A stretch of DNA of 64,000 nt from Streptomyces iranensis. Its GTDB lineage: Bacteria; Actinomycetota; Actinomycetes; Streptomycetales; Streptomycetaceae. A program made the translations under genes and the position numbers. Below the pieces are notes generated by a model. The model was given only the letters and a program-made list of their open reading frames with translations. It was not told where the DNA came from and made no database searches. Shown here one piece after another: positions 44,502-52,437 of this stretch. The DNA lies in NCBI RefSeq assembly GCF_017874715.1, contig NZ_JAGGLR010000010.1:306448-370447 (forward strand), read 5' to 3'. Each line of letters begins with the position of its first letter. Position 1 is the stretch's first letter.

Positions 44502-44702
44502 CAGTACGACAACCCGTACGACGTCGGCATGTCTGGGGCGATGTGCGGGAGACGCTGAGCTGTCTGACGCCGAAGGTGCGTCCCAAGACGGACCGCCGCC
44601 GTCAGGTGATCTCGATGTCCGGCGACGGCGGATTCACCATGCTGATGGGTGACTTCCTCGCCCTCGTCCACTCCGGAACGTACCGCGCCCCTGATCGGAC
44701 CG
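44502..44702 (+). pseudogene. poxB remnant made of four collinear pieces
   Basis: Four segments match intact poxB in order with at most one mismatch each: 44502-44531 (poxB 41036-41065), 44532-44599 (41238-41305), 44590-44670 (41587-41667) and 44671-44702 (42032-42063). The second deletion joint sits exactly on GGACCGCCGC, present at both parental positions, so it arose through a 10-bp microhomology. Near-identity to poxB shows the duplication and deletions are recent. No product expected. Confidence 0.93.
44671..44702 (+). repeat. 32-bp direct repeat, right end of the island
   Basis: Partner of 42032-42063 with one mismatch (A to G). Immediately beyond it is the hairpin at 44708-44735, probably the original poxB terminator now displaced by the insertion. 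Confidence 0.85.
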
Positions 44703-44707
44703 TGGAT

Positions 44708-44735
44708 GGCCGGGGGCGGTCAGCCGCCCCCGGCC
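44708..44735. terminator. strong bidirectional hairpin terminator
   Basis: Perfect 12-bp GC arms (44708-44719 and 44724-44735) with a TCAG loop, lying 6 bp from the alpha-mannosidase stop. Serves the convergent transcripts. Confidence 0.8.
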
Positions 44736-44741
44736 CCCGCC

Positions 44742-47700
44742 TCAGCCGCTCACCGGCCTCAGCCGCAACGTCAGGATCTGGTGCGGCCGCAAGGCCAGGG
44801 TCAGTCCACCCGGGCCCGTGGCCGCCTCGTGCAGTGGGCGCTCCAGCAGGTCCGTCACCTCCGCCCCGAGCACCGGGAAGCCGGTGACCAGGGTGCCCGC
44901 CGCCCGGCCGCCCTGGGACTCGTACAGCCGCACCACCACATCGCCGCTGCGGTCCTCCGCGAGCTTGACCGACTCGATCGTGATCGCGGGGTTGTCCACC
45001 GACACCAGCGGCGCCCGCTCGGACGGTCCGGTGGGGAGGGTGCGCAGTGGCAGGTTGAGGGCGAGCCCCTCGGCGACCGCCTCGGCGACGCCCGCGCCCG
45101 GCAGCAGGGCGTAGCGGAAGCGGTGGACGCCCAGGTCGGTCTCCGGGTCGGGGCTGTGCGGGGCACGCAGCAGGGTGAGCCGCACGGTGGTGCCCAGCAC
45201 CTCGCCCTCGCCCGTGCCCCCGTCCGCGCCTCCGTCCCCGTCCGCGTCCGTGCCCTCGCCCCTGTCGTGCGCCGTACGGGTCACGTCGTGGCCGTACGTG
45301 GAGTCGTTGAGCAGCGCCGCCCCGTACCCGGGCTCGGCGACCCGCAGCCAGCGGTGGGCGCAGATCTCGAACCGGGCCGCGTCCCAGCTGGTGTTGGTGT
45401 GGGTGGCGCGGTCCACATGGCCGAACTGGATCTCCGCGGTGGACACCTTGGCGTGGATGTCCAGCGGGAACGCCGCCTTGAGGACCTTCTCCGACTCCTG
45501 CCAGTCCACCTCGGTGGCGATGTCGAGGCGGCGGTTGCCCGCGGCCAGCGTCAGTTCCTGGGTGATGCGGGAGGCGCCGAAGGACCGTATGACCCGGACC
45601 GTGGCGCGCAGCGGACCGGACTCGATCAGCTCGACGGATTCGGCGTCGGTCAGATCGGTGTGGCGGCGGAGGTAGTGCCGGTCGATGTCCCAGGCGTCCC
45701 AGTGGTTGGGGTGGTCGGGGTGGAGCTGGAGGAGGTTGCCGCGGGCGCCGGGGGCCAGCACCTCACGGCTCGCGTCCAGGTCCAGCACCGAGGTGAGCAG
45801 CCCCTCGGCGTCGATGGTCACCCGCAGCCGGTCGTTGTCCAGGACGATGGACTGGCCGTCGCTCAGGGCCGTCACCGGCGGTGCCCCATGGGGTGCGCCG
45901 CTGGCGGCGGCGGGTGCCTGCGGGGCGGTCCCCACGGGTGCCGCGCCCAGCCCGGCGACCCGCACCGCGACCGCCGCCCGGCCCTCGCCCAGCGGCTGGA
46001 CCGGGGCCCCGGACGGCAGGGCGGCCGCCGTCCGCGCGTCCAGGACGGCGATCTCCTCGCGCTCGTACGGCGAGGCGTTGAGTACGGCGGGCCCGCCGCC
46101 GCCCAGCGCGGCCACCGCCCCCGCGATGATCTCCTCCAGCTCGGCGAAGACCATCTCGTAGGTGTCCCGCGCCTCGCGGTGCACCCAGGCGATGGACGAC
46201 CCGGGCAGGATGTCGTGGAACTGATGCAGCAGCACCGTCTTCCAGATCCGGTCCAGCTCGTCGTACGGATAGGCGTAGCCGGGCGCGTGCAGTGCGGCGG
46301 CCGTGGCCCACAGTTCGGCCTCCCGCAGCAGATGCTCGCCGCGCCGGTTGCCCTGCTTGGTCTTGGCCTGGGTGGTGTACGTGGCCCGGTGCAGCTCCAG
46401 ATACAGCTCGCCCGACCACACCGGTGCCTTGGCCCCGTACTCCCGCTCGGCCTCGGCGAAGAACTCCGAAGGTGGCTGGATCTCGACGGTCGGCGAGCCC
46501 TCCAGGGAGACGAGCCGCCGCGCCTTCTCCAGCATCTCGCGGGTCGGGCCGCCACCGCCGTCGCCGTAGCCGAAGGGCACCAGCGAGCGCGTGGCCAGCC
46601 CCTTGTCGGCGAAGTTCTTCTCGGCGTGGGCGAGTTCGGAGGCGCTGAACCGGGCGTTGTAGGTGTCCACCGGCGGGAAGTGGGTGAAGACCCGGGTGCC
46701 GTCGATGCCCTCCCACCAGAAGGTGTGGTGCGGCATCTTGTTGGACTGGTTCCACGACAGCTTCTGGGTGAGGAACCACCTCACCCCCGCCAACTTGGCG
46801 AGCTGCGGGAAGGCGGCCGTGTAGCCGAAGGAGTCCGGCAGCCAGATCTCCTCGGTGTCCACCCCCAGCTCCTCCAGGAAGAACCGCTTGCCGTGCACGA
46901 TCTGCCGGGCCAGCGCCTCACCGCCGGGCATATTGGCGTCCGACTCGACCCACATCGAGCCCACCGGCGCCCAGTTGCCGTCCGCCACCGCCTTCTTGAT
47001 CCGCTCCCAGATATGCGGCTGGTGCTCCTTGACCCAGGCGTACTGCTGCGCCTGTGAACAGGCGAAGACCAGCTCCGGGTACTCGCCCGCGAGCGCGGTG
47101 ACATTGGCGAAGGTGCGGGACGCCTTGCGCACCGTCTCGCGCAGCGGCCACAGCCACGCCGAGTCGATATGGGCGTGTCCGGCCGCCGAGACCCGGTGCG
47201 CGCTGGAGTGCGCGGGACGGCCGAGCGCGTCGGTCAGCTCGGCGCGGGCGGCGGCCGCCGTGCCGGGGACGTCGTGGAGGTCGAGTGCGTCCAGCGCGTT
47301 CTCCAGGGCACGCAGGATCTCATGGCGGCGCGGCCGGTCCTCCGGCAGCTCGTGCATCAGCTCCGAGAGCACCTCGATGTCCAGGACCAGATGCCAGACG
47401 GTCTCGTCGAGGACGGCCAGCTCGGCCGAGGCGAAACGGTACAGCGGCTCGTCCCCGGCGGTCAGCACATCGCCGAGCCGGGTCGGAATGAAGCCGTCGC
47501 GCAGCACGGACGGGTTGGCGGCGGCCTCCAGCAGCAGCCGTACGGTCTCGCCACCGGCCGCGGGGGCGGCTACGGGGATGTGGCGGTTGCGCGGATGGAT
47601 GCCCTTGATCGGCACGCCCTCCGCGTCGTACACCAGCCCCTCGGCCTGGAACCCCGGGGCGTCGTCGGTGAAGCCCGGGTCGATGACGGCCTCCACCCGC

Positions 47701-47951
47701 CGCCCCGCCCAGCCCTCGGGCACCGCGCCCTCCAGCCGGAACCACCAGGTCGACCACGGACTGCCCCAGTCCGTGCCGGTGGTGAACGGCTCGTAGGTGC
47801 CCGCCAGCGCCTCCGCGACCGGCACCGGCTCACCGGGGGTACGCCACGCGGAGAGGGTGAGCGGCACCCGGGCCGTGTACTGGGCGGGCCTGATGAACTG
47901 GCGCAGCGCGCGGTCCAGGCGCCCCTCCACCAGTGGTCGGTCGTCGTGCAT
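44742..47951 (-). CDS. glycoside hydrolase family 38 alpha-mannosidase
   Basis: 1069 residues, normal for bacterial GH38. The metal site is HAHIDSAWLWP near residue 258 (His and Asp ligands) and the nucleophile Asp is in WLPDSFGYTAAFPQL near 373. A three-helix bundle and C-terminal beta-domains follow (LSWNQSNKMPHHTFWWEG, HQFHDILPGSSIAWVH). No signal peptide, so probably cytosolic, acting on imported manno-oligosaccharides or glycan turnover products. A short acidic repeat (GEGTDADGDGGADGGTGEGE) sits in a C-terminal loop. The start is the ATG at 47951 with GAGGAG 6 bases upstream; the 29-codon extension is not needed. Confidence 0.94.
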   Translation of the reverse strand: MHDDRPLVEGRLDRALRQFIRPAQYTARVPLTLSAWRTPGEPVPVAEALAGTYEPFTTGTDWGSPWSTWWFRLEGAVPEGWAGRRVEAVIDPGFTDDAPGFQAEGLVYDAEGVPIKGIHPRNRHIPVAAPAAGGETVRLLLEAAANPSVLRDGFIPTRLGDVLTAGDEPLYRFASAELAVLDETVWHLVLDIEVLSELMHELPEDRPRRHEILRALENALDALDLHDVPGTAAAARAELTDALGRPAHSSAHRVSAAGHAHIDSAWLWPLRETVRKASRTFANVTALAGEYPELVFACSQAQQYAWVKEHQPHIWERIKKAVADGNWAPVGSMWVESDANMPGGEALARQIVHGKRFFLEELGVDTEEIWLPDSFGYTAAFPQLAKLAGVRWFLTQKLSWNQSNKMPHHTFWWEGIDGTRVFTHFPPVDTYNARFSASELAHAEKNFADKGLATRSLVPFGYGDGGGGPTREMLEKARRLVSLEGSPTVEIQPPSEFFAEAEREYGAKAPVWSGELYLELHRATYTTQAKTKQGNRRGEHLLREAELWATAAALHAPGYAYPYDELDRIWKTVLLHQFHDILPGSSIAWVHREARDTYEMVFAELEEIIAGAVAALGGGGPAVLNASPYEREEIAVLDARTAAALPSGAPVQPLGEGRAAVAVRVAGLGAAPVGTAPQAPAAASGAPHGAPPVTALSDGQSIVLDNDRLRVTIDAEGLLTSVLDLDASREVLAPGARGNLLQLHPDHPNHWDAWDIDRHYLRRHTDLTDAESVELIESGPLRATVRVIRSFGASRITQELTLAAGNRRLDIATEVDWQESEKVLKAAFPLDIHAKVSTAEIQFGHVDRATHTNTSWDAARFEICAHRWLRVAEPGYGAALLNDSTYGHDVTRTAHDRGEGTDADGDGGADGGTGEGEVLGTTVRLTLLRAPHSPDPETDLGVHRFRYALLPGAGVAEAVAEGLALNLPLRTLPTGPSERAPLVSVDNPAITIESVKLAEDRSGDVVVRLYESQGGRAAGTLVTGFPVLGAEVTDLLERPLHEAATGPGGLTLALRPHQILTLRLRPVSG

Positions 47952-48108
47952 CACGGCTCCTCGGTTCGAGCTCGGGGGATCACTCAGCGGATCACTCCCA
48001 ACAGTTCCCTCGGTGTGTGGGGGGCAACACGCGGGCATGCATTTCCGTGAGCGTGTTCGACGACATTCGACGCTGGCCGCCGTCAGGGGGCGGCCGGGGC
48101 GGGGGAGG

Positions 48109-48645
48109 ATGAAGCGTCAGCCTGTACGGCCGGGCCGGGGGCATGGGCAGGGCCGGCCGGATGCGGGGCCGAAGGCTGCGGAGGCCGTTCCGGAGGGTGT
48201 TCCGGAGGCCGTTCCGGAGGCCGTTCCGGTGGAGTGCGGCCCGGTCCTGAGCAAGCGATTGGCGCACGACGATCTCGCGGGGGTGGCACGGGTCCGCGCG
48301 GAGCTGCGCGAGATGCTGCGGCACTGGGGCGGGCCCGGCCGGGCCGATCTGGCCGAGCTGCTCACCAGCGAGCTGGTGACCAACGCGCTGGTGCACACCG
48401 ACCGTGGTGCGCAGGTCACGGCCTCGATGGGGGACGGGCCGGGCGCGCGCGTCACCGGGCGATTACGGGTGGAGGTGCGGGACTTCGTGTCCCGGCACCC
48501 GACGCTGCGCGACCGGCCCGCCGAGGACAGCACATCCGGGCGCGGACTGCTGCTGGTGCATACGCTCGCGGACGCCTGGGGCGTGCGGGCGCACGGGGTG
48601 GGCAAGGTCCTGTGGTTCGAACTCGAAGCCGAGGGCGTTCCGTAG
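48109..48645 (+). CDS. anti-sigma-factor-type ATP-binding protein (SpoIIAB/RsbW-like)
   Basis: About 178 residues with a GHKL ATPase domain. N-box ELLTSELVTNALVHT; the G1-box region is VEVRDFVSRHP (VxVxD); the G2-like GRGLLLVHTLADAWGV follows. Streptomycetes carry dozens of such single-domain kinases that act on sigma/anti-sigma networks. No partner STAS or sigma gene is adjacent. The ~40 residues before the domain are low-complexity (EAVPEGVPEAVPEAVP), so the start is uncertain; the ATG at 48109 sits directly after GGGGGAGG, unusually close. An upstream ATG at 48037 is possible. Confidence 0.8.
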   Translation: MKRQPVRPGRGHGQGRPDAGPKAAEAVPEGVPEAVPEAVPVECGPVLSKRLAHDDLAGVARVRAELREMLRHWGGPGRADLAELLTSELVTNALVHTDRGAQVTASMGDGPGARVTGRLRVEVRDFVSRHPTLRDRPAEDSTSGRGLLLVHTLADAWGVRAHGVGKVLWFELEAEGVP

Positions 48646-48662
48646 CCGCGTCCCATCGACGC

Positions 48663-48712
48663 GTGGCGCGGACGTCGTGGCGCGGACGTTGCGGCGCGGA
48701 CGTTGTGGCGCG
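48663..48712 (+). repeat. 14-bp tandem repeat, ~3.5 copies
   Basis: Units of GTGGCGCGGACGTC/T repeat between the ATPase and DUF2637 genes (convergent). Noncoding minisatellite; no role visible. Confidence 0.8.
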
Positions 48713-48795
48713 CGTCGGCGCCTTGCGCGGTACGGACCCGCCGGGCGGCGGGCGGGGATCCGTGGCCCCCGCCCTTGCCGCTGCCTCAGCCCCGC

Positions 48796-49968
48796 TCAGC
48801 CGAAGGCGCGCTCGATCTGCGCCAGCTTCTCCTCGAGGGAGTCCAGCCGCGGGAGGGTGAGGGTGTCGTCCTCGGCCGTGAGGTCGATGGTGTGGGAACG
48901 GTCGGCCTCGGAGTCCTTGTCCTTCTCACCGAAGCCGAAGCTGAAATCCCGATCGCGGTCCTTGTTCCGGTCGCGGTCCAGGTCATGGCCCAGGTCGCCG
49001 GTCGCGGACTCGGCGCCGCCCGCGGAGCGCAGGGCGGGCCGGGCGGAGGCGGCGGCCAGCTGGGCCTGCTCCGCGGCCCCGGCGGTCTCCAGCACCTTCT
49101 CGCCTATGGCAGGCTCCGAACTGAGCTGTGCGGGCGGCGGGGTGGCGGCGGTGACCTCCACCTGACGGCCACCGCGGCGGCCCCACATCCGGTGCTGCCG
49201 GTTGAGCGCCCGGATCCGGGCCCGGTCCAGCTTCTCCTGGTCGCGCCGGCGGGTGCGGTTGTGCTCCTTCTCGCGCCGGTCCTCGCGGACCTCCTCGACG
49301 GCCTCGTCCAGCGTCCGCACGCCCTCGAGCAGCATCAGCGACCAGGCGGCGAAGGTCTCGCGCGGAGCGCGCAGCCAGCGGACGACGCGGATCTGCGGCA
49401 GCGGCCGCGGCACCAGGCCCTGCTCGCGCAGCGCGGCCCGGCGGGTCTGCTTCAGGGCCCGGTCGAAGAGGACCGCCGCCGAGAGCGACATGCCCGCGAA
49501 GAACTGCGGAGCGCCCGCGTGGCCCATGCCGCGCGGCGCGTGCACCCAGTTGAACCAGGCCGCGGCGCCCGCGAACAGCCACACCAGCATGCGCGAGCCG
49601 AGCGCGGCGTCACCGTGGCTGGCCTCCCGCACCGCCAGCACCGAGCAGAACATCGCCGCGCCGTCGAGCCCGAACGGCACCAGGTACTCCCAGCCGTTGG
49701 TCAGCGCCAGGTTCTCCCGCCCGAAGCCCACCAGGCCCTGGAAGGAGAGCGCCGCGGCCACCCCGGCGCAGCAGAACAGCAGGATATAGGCGGCCATCCC
49801 GTAGATGGCCTCCTTACGGCGCCGACGCTCTTCGCTGCGCTCCCAGGAGTCGGTGATGACGCTCTCGTCCTTCTTCCGTCGGCCGCGCGCGAGGACAACC
49901 GCCGCCCCCACGACGCCGGCGAGCGCCACGACGACTGGCAGAACCAGCGATATGTCGGTCAGTCTCAT
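48796..49968 (-). CDS. DUF2637 membrane protein
   Basis: 390 residues. About five hydrophobic segments in the first half: ISLVLPVVVALAGVVGAAVVL, MAAYILLFCCAGVAAALSF, WEYLVPFGLDGAAMFCSVLAV, MLVWLFAGAAAWFNWVH and FFAGMSLSAAVLF. A charged cytosolic coiled stretch follows (VEEVREDRREKEHNRTRRRDQEK), then a disordered acidic/basic tail (DLDRDRNKDRDRD) and a final helix SLEEKLAQIERAFG. It matches the DUF2637/Spd-type actinobacterial membrane proteins, often linked to plasmid transfer or regulation, but no transfer genes are nearby. The ATG at 49968 has AAGGGG 6 bases upstream. Confidence 0.87.
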   Translation of the reverse strand: MRLTDISLVLPVVVALAGVVGAAVVLARGRRKKDESVITDSWERSEERRRRKEAIYGMAAYILLFCCAGVAAALSFQGLVGFGRENLALTNGWEYLVPFGLDGAAMFCSVLAVREASHGDAALGSRMLVWLFAGAAAWFNWVHAPRGMGHAGAPQFFAGMSLSAAVLFDRALKQTRRAALREQGLVPRPLPQIRVVRWLRAPRETFAAWSLMLLEGVRTLDEAVEEVREDRREKEHNRTRRRDQEKLDRARIRALNRQHRMWGRRGGRQVEVTAATPPPAQLSSEPAIGEKVLETAGAAEQAQLAAASARPALRSAGGAESATGDLGHDLDRDRNKDRDRDFSFGFGEKDKDSEADRSHTIDLTAEDDTLTLPRLDSLEEKLAQIERAFG

Positions 49969-50315
49969 CCGGTGCCCCTTGATTGGCTTCCATGAAGTTC
50001 TGGCCGCAGTACGGCCTACCGCGCGCGACATCCTGGCGGAATCCTGCCGGGCCTCGAGCGGTTTTGGGACAAGAGGCCGCCAAGTAGGCGGGGGGACACG
50101 CGAATAGGTGCGATGCGATCCGAACACTCGCGCTGTGCAAGCGGCTTGATTCTATTCACGGAACCCGATCGCGGGTAATCCGACCGATCGGCTTGCCGGT
50201 CGAGCTACGGTCCGTGTACGAGGAGCAACGTTACTGCGACCTTAAATGATGTTTACGGGCTTTGCCCGGGGGCGGCCTCCGCATATCGTTTCGATGGGAT
50301 GTCAGGAGGACCGGA
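49969..50315. other. divergent intergenic region DUF2637 / GntR
   Basis: 347 bp without a credible ORF. The 50130-50260 part is AT-richer than its surroundings (TTGATTCTATTCACG, ACCTTAAATGATGTTTACG), consistent with promoters for both genes. No clear GntR operator palindrome was recognised. Confidence 0.5.
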
Positions 50316-51005
50316 GTGGATCAGTCCGAAGCACAGGCGGCGATGGAGCCGCTGCCCTCCTGCGGCGCGCCCGCGGCACGCAGGTCCCCGCGCCGGCACT
50401 CGGTGCGCGGCCAGATCCTGGACGCCCTGCGGGACGCGTTGGCCGGCGGTGAGCTGACCCCGGGCGAGGTGTACTCCGCACCGGTGCTCGCCGAGCGCTT
50501 CGGCGTCTCTCCCACCCCCGTACGGGAGGCCATGCAGCAGCTCGCGGGCGAGGGCGCCGTCGAGGTGGTGCCCAACCGGGGCTTCCGGGTCGCCCGCCGC
50601 AGCGAGCGCGACCTGGCCGAGCTGGCGGAGGTACGGGCGCTGCTGGAGGTTCCGGTGATGCTCAGCCTGGCGGAGGCGATCGCGCCCGAGCGCTGGGCCG
50701 GGCTGCGGCCCTTTGCCGAGGCGACGGCGGCGGCCGCCGTAAGGGGCGATCGGGCCGCCTACCTGGAGTCGGACCGCACCTTCCACCAGACGGTGCTCGG
50801 CTTGGCCGGAAACCAGCAGCTCGTGATCGTCGCCGACGATCTGCACCGCCGCGCACAGTGGCCCCTGGCCTGCGGCCGCACCACGCGCACCGCCGACCTC
50901 GTCGCCGACGCGAAGGAGCACATGGCCCTCCTCGACGCCCTGGCCGCCCGCGACCTCGACACGGTCGAATCCCTCACCAGGGCCCACTTCGCCCCGACGG
51001 TCTGA
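50316..51005 (+). CDS. GntR-family (FadR/FCD) transcriptional regulator
   Basis: 229 residues: a winged HTH (RGQILDALRDALAGGELTPG, LAERFGVSPTPVREAMQQLAGEG) and an all-helical FCD effector domain with metal-binding-type residues (DRTFHQTVLGLAGN; AKEHMALLDALAARD; final RAHF). The usual ligands are small carboxylates; which one is unclear. The GTG at 50316 is chosen for its AGGAGG site 6 bases upstream; the longer frame from 50262 has none. Not in an operon; the next gene is convergent beyond nested hairpins. Confidence 0.93.
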   Translation: MDQSEAQAAMEPLPSCGAPAARRSPRRHSVRGQILDALRDALAGGELTPGEVYSAPVLAERFGVSPTPVREAMQQLAGEGAVEVVPNRGFRVARRSERDLAELAEVRALLEVPVMLSLAEAIAPERWAGLRPFAEATAAAAVRGDRAAYLESDRTFHQTVLGLAGNQQLVIVADDLHRRAQWPLACGRTTRTADLVADAKEHMALLDALAARDLDTVESLTRAHFAPTV

Positions 51006-51136
51006 GGGTTGAGGACCGAGGGCCGAGGGCTGGGGTCCGAAGGCTGGGGTCCGAGGTCCGAGGTCTGAGGGCTGGGAGCTGGGGGCCAGTAGGAGGCGTC
51101 CGGCGGTTCTTGGCGCCTGCGGCGGGCTGTTCCCCT
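51006..51136 (+). repeat. degenerate GGGCTGGGGTCCGAGG-type minisatellite
   Basis: Directly after the GntR stop, units resembling GGGTCCGAGGTCTGAGGGCT repeat irregularly for ~85 bp (51006-51090). Noncoding; the antisense frame it creates is a shadow ORF. Confidence 0.6.
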
Positions 51137-51266
51137 CCCCGCCCCTTCCCTCAACTGGGGCTCCGCCCCAGGCCCCGGGGCCTGGGGCGGAGCCCCAGCC
51201 ATGCGGCGGAGCCCGCATATCGATGCTGAGGGAAGGGGCGGGGGCGGGGAAGGCATCGATATGCGG
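51137..51266. terminator. compound of three inverted repeats between convergent genes
   Basis: Arms A 51137-51153 / A' 51227-51243 (17 of 17). Inside them a perfect 42-bp palindrome at 51156-51197. Then B 51213-51226 / B' 51253-51266 (14 of 14), which overlaps A' in topology, so A-A' and B-B' would form a pseudoknot-like or alternative fold. Likely a bidirectional terminator for GntR and the TPR gene, but unusually elaborate. Confidence 0.75.
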
Positions 51267-51386
51267 CTCCGCCCGCGTGGTCCGCCGGATGCCCCGCAGG
51301 GGCTGGGGGCGTACGGGTCGTCCCGCGCCCCCGGCCGGGTTCGCCCCGGGGCATGCTGTGGTTCTCCCGGGGCGAGCCGGGGCCGG

Positions 51387-52214
51387 TCAGTCGGCGGTTT
51401 CCTCGGGGGACAGTTGTTCCGCGAGCCAGACGGGGACGCCGCCCAGGAGGCGGACCAGGCGGCCGGCCTCGGTGCGGAGGCGGGTGGCCTCGTCGGGGTC
51501 GGGTTCCACGTCGGCCAGGGCGGCCAGGGCCGGGGCGATGCCGACCAGGTAGCCCAGCTCCTCACGGATCCGCAGCGACTCCGCGAAGCCGTGCCGAGCG
51601 TCGGGCAGATCGCCGTCCGCCTCCGCCATGGCGGCCAGATGGCGCCAGGTGAACGAGCGCAGCAAGGTGTCGCCGTGCGCCGCCGCGCCCGCGTGGGCGC
51701 GCTGGAAGGCGGCCAGGGCGCCGGTCGGGTTGTGGGCGAGGTGCTGGGAGATCAACCCGCGCCGGAAGTCCAGCAGCGGCCGGATCGGGGAGCCCGGTGA
51801 GAGCAGCGCGGCGGCCCGGCCGAGCGCGGTCCGCGCCTCGTCGGCCCGGTCCCGCACTCCGAGCAGCGTGGACGCGTACGCCAGATAGCCCCGCTCGCAC
51901 GCGGTCGCGCCGCGCTCGGTGTCGGTGAGCGCGAGCGCCTCCGCCGCCCGCAGGGCGTCCTCGGCCGCGTCCCAGCCGGTCGAGGTGTACATGCACCGTT
52001 CGGTCAGGACGATGCTGCGCTTGAGCGCGGCCGAGGCGTCGTCCGCCGCCCGTGGGGTGAGCAGCTCGGCGGCGTCCTTCCAGCAGCCGCGCGAGCGCAG
52101 CCGCCATACCGCCGTGTCGAGTGGGTCGTCCACAAGCGGGTCGAGCCCGCGCCCCGTTCTTACCTCGGAATGGGAACCTGACGATCCAGGTGGTGACATG
52201 GCGGTGTCCGCCAC
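51387..52214 (-). CDS. tetratricopeptide-like helical protein
   Basis: About 275 residues, mostly alanine-rich helical hairpins: DAAEDALRAAEALALTDTE, ACERGYLAYASTLLG, DEARTALGRAAALL, GALAAFQRAHAGAAAHGD and DARHGFAESLRIREELGYL. This is a TPR-type solenoid without a catalytic domain; probably a protein-interaction partner. The GTG at 52214 follows GGGGAGGG and is preferred over the ATG at 52268 (no site). Family not recognised beyond TPR. Confidence 0.78.
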   Translation of the reverse strand: MADTAMSPPGSSGSHSEVRTGRGLDPLVDDPLDTAVWRLRSRGCWKDAAELLTPRAADDASAALKRSIVLTERCMYTSTGWDAAEDALRAAEALALTDTERGATACERGYLAYASTLLGVRDRADEARTALGRAAALLSPGSPIRPLLDFRRGLISQHLAHNPTGALAAFQRAHAGAAAHGDTLLRSFTWRHLAAMAEADGDLPDARHGFAESLRIREELGYLVGIAPALAALADVEPDPDEATRLRTEAGRLVRLLGGVPVWLAEQLSPEETAD

Positions 52215-52437
52215 ATTGCCCTCCCCAAGCGCGCCATCGAGCCGGAAGCTGTGGGCGAATCTCAGCACGAATGCGCGCGCCCGGCCAAGAGGTTGGTGTG
52301 AATGAATTCACAAACCCCTGGCAAGGGTGATGTCGCGGTGGGGCCCGGAGGCGCGCTCCGGGCGCTCCCGCGGGCGCCACCGCAGACGCCTGACCAGGCG
52401 CCTGCGCACACGCTTCCCCAGACGCCTCCGCGCCGCG

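Noticed and set aside
44502..44702. Second functional poxB-like gene
   Set aside because: Only four short pieces remain with large deletions between them.
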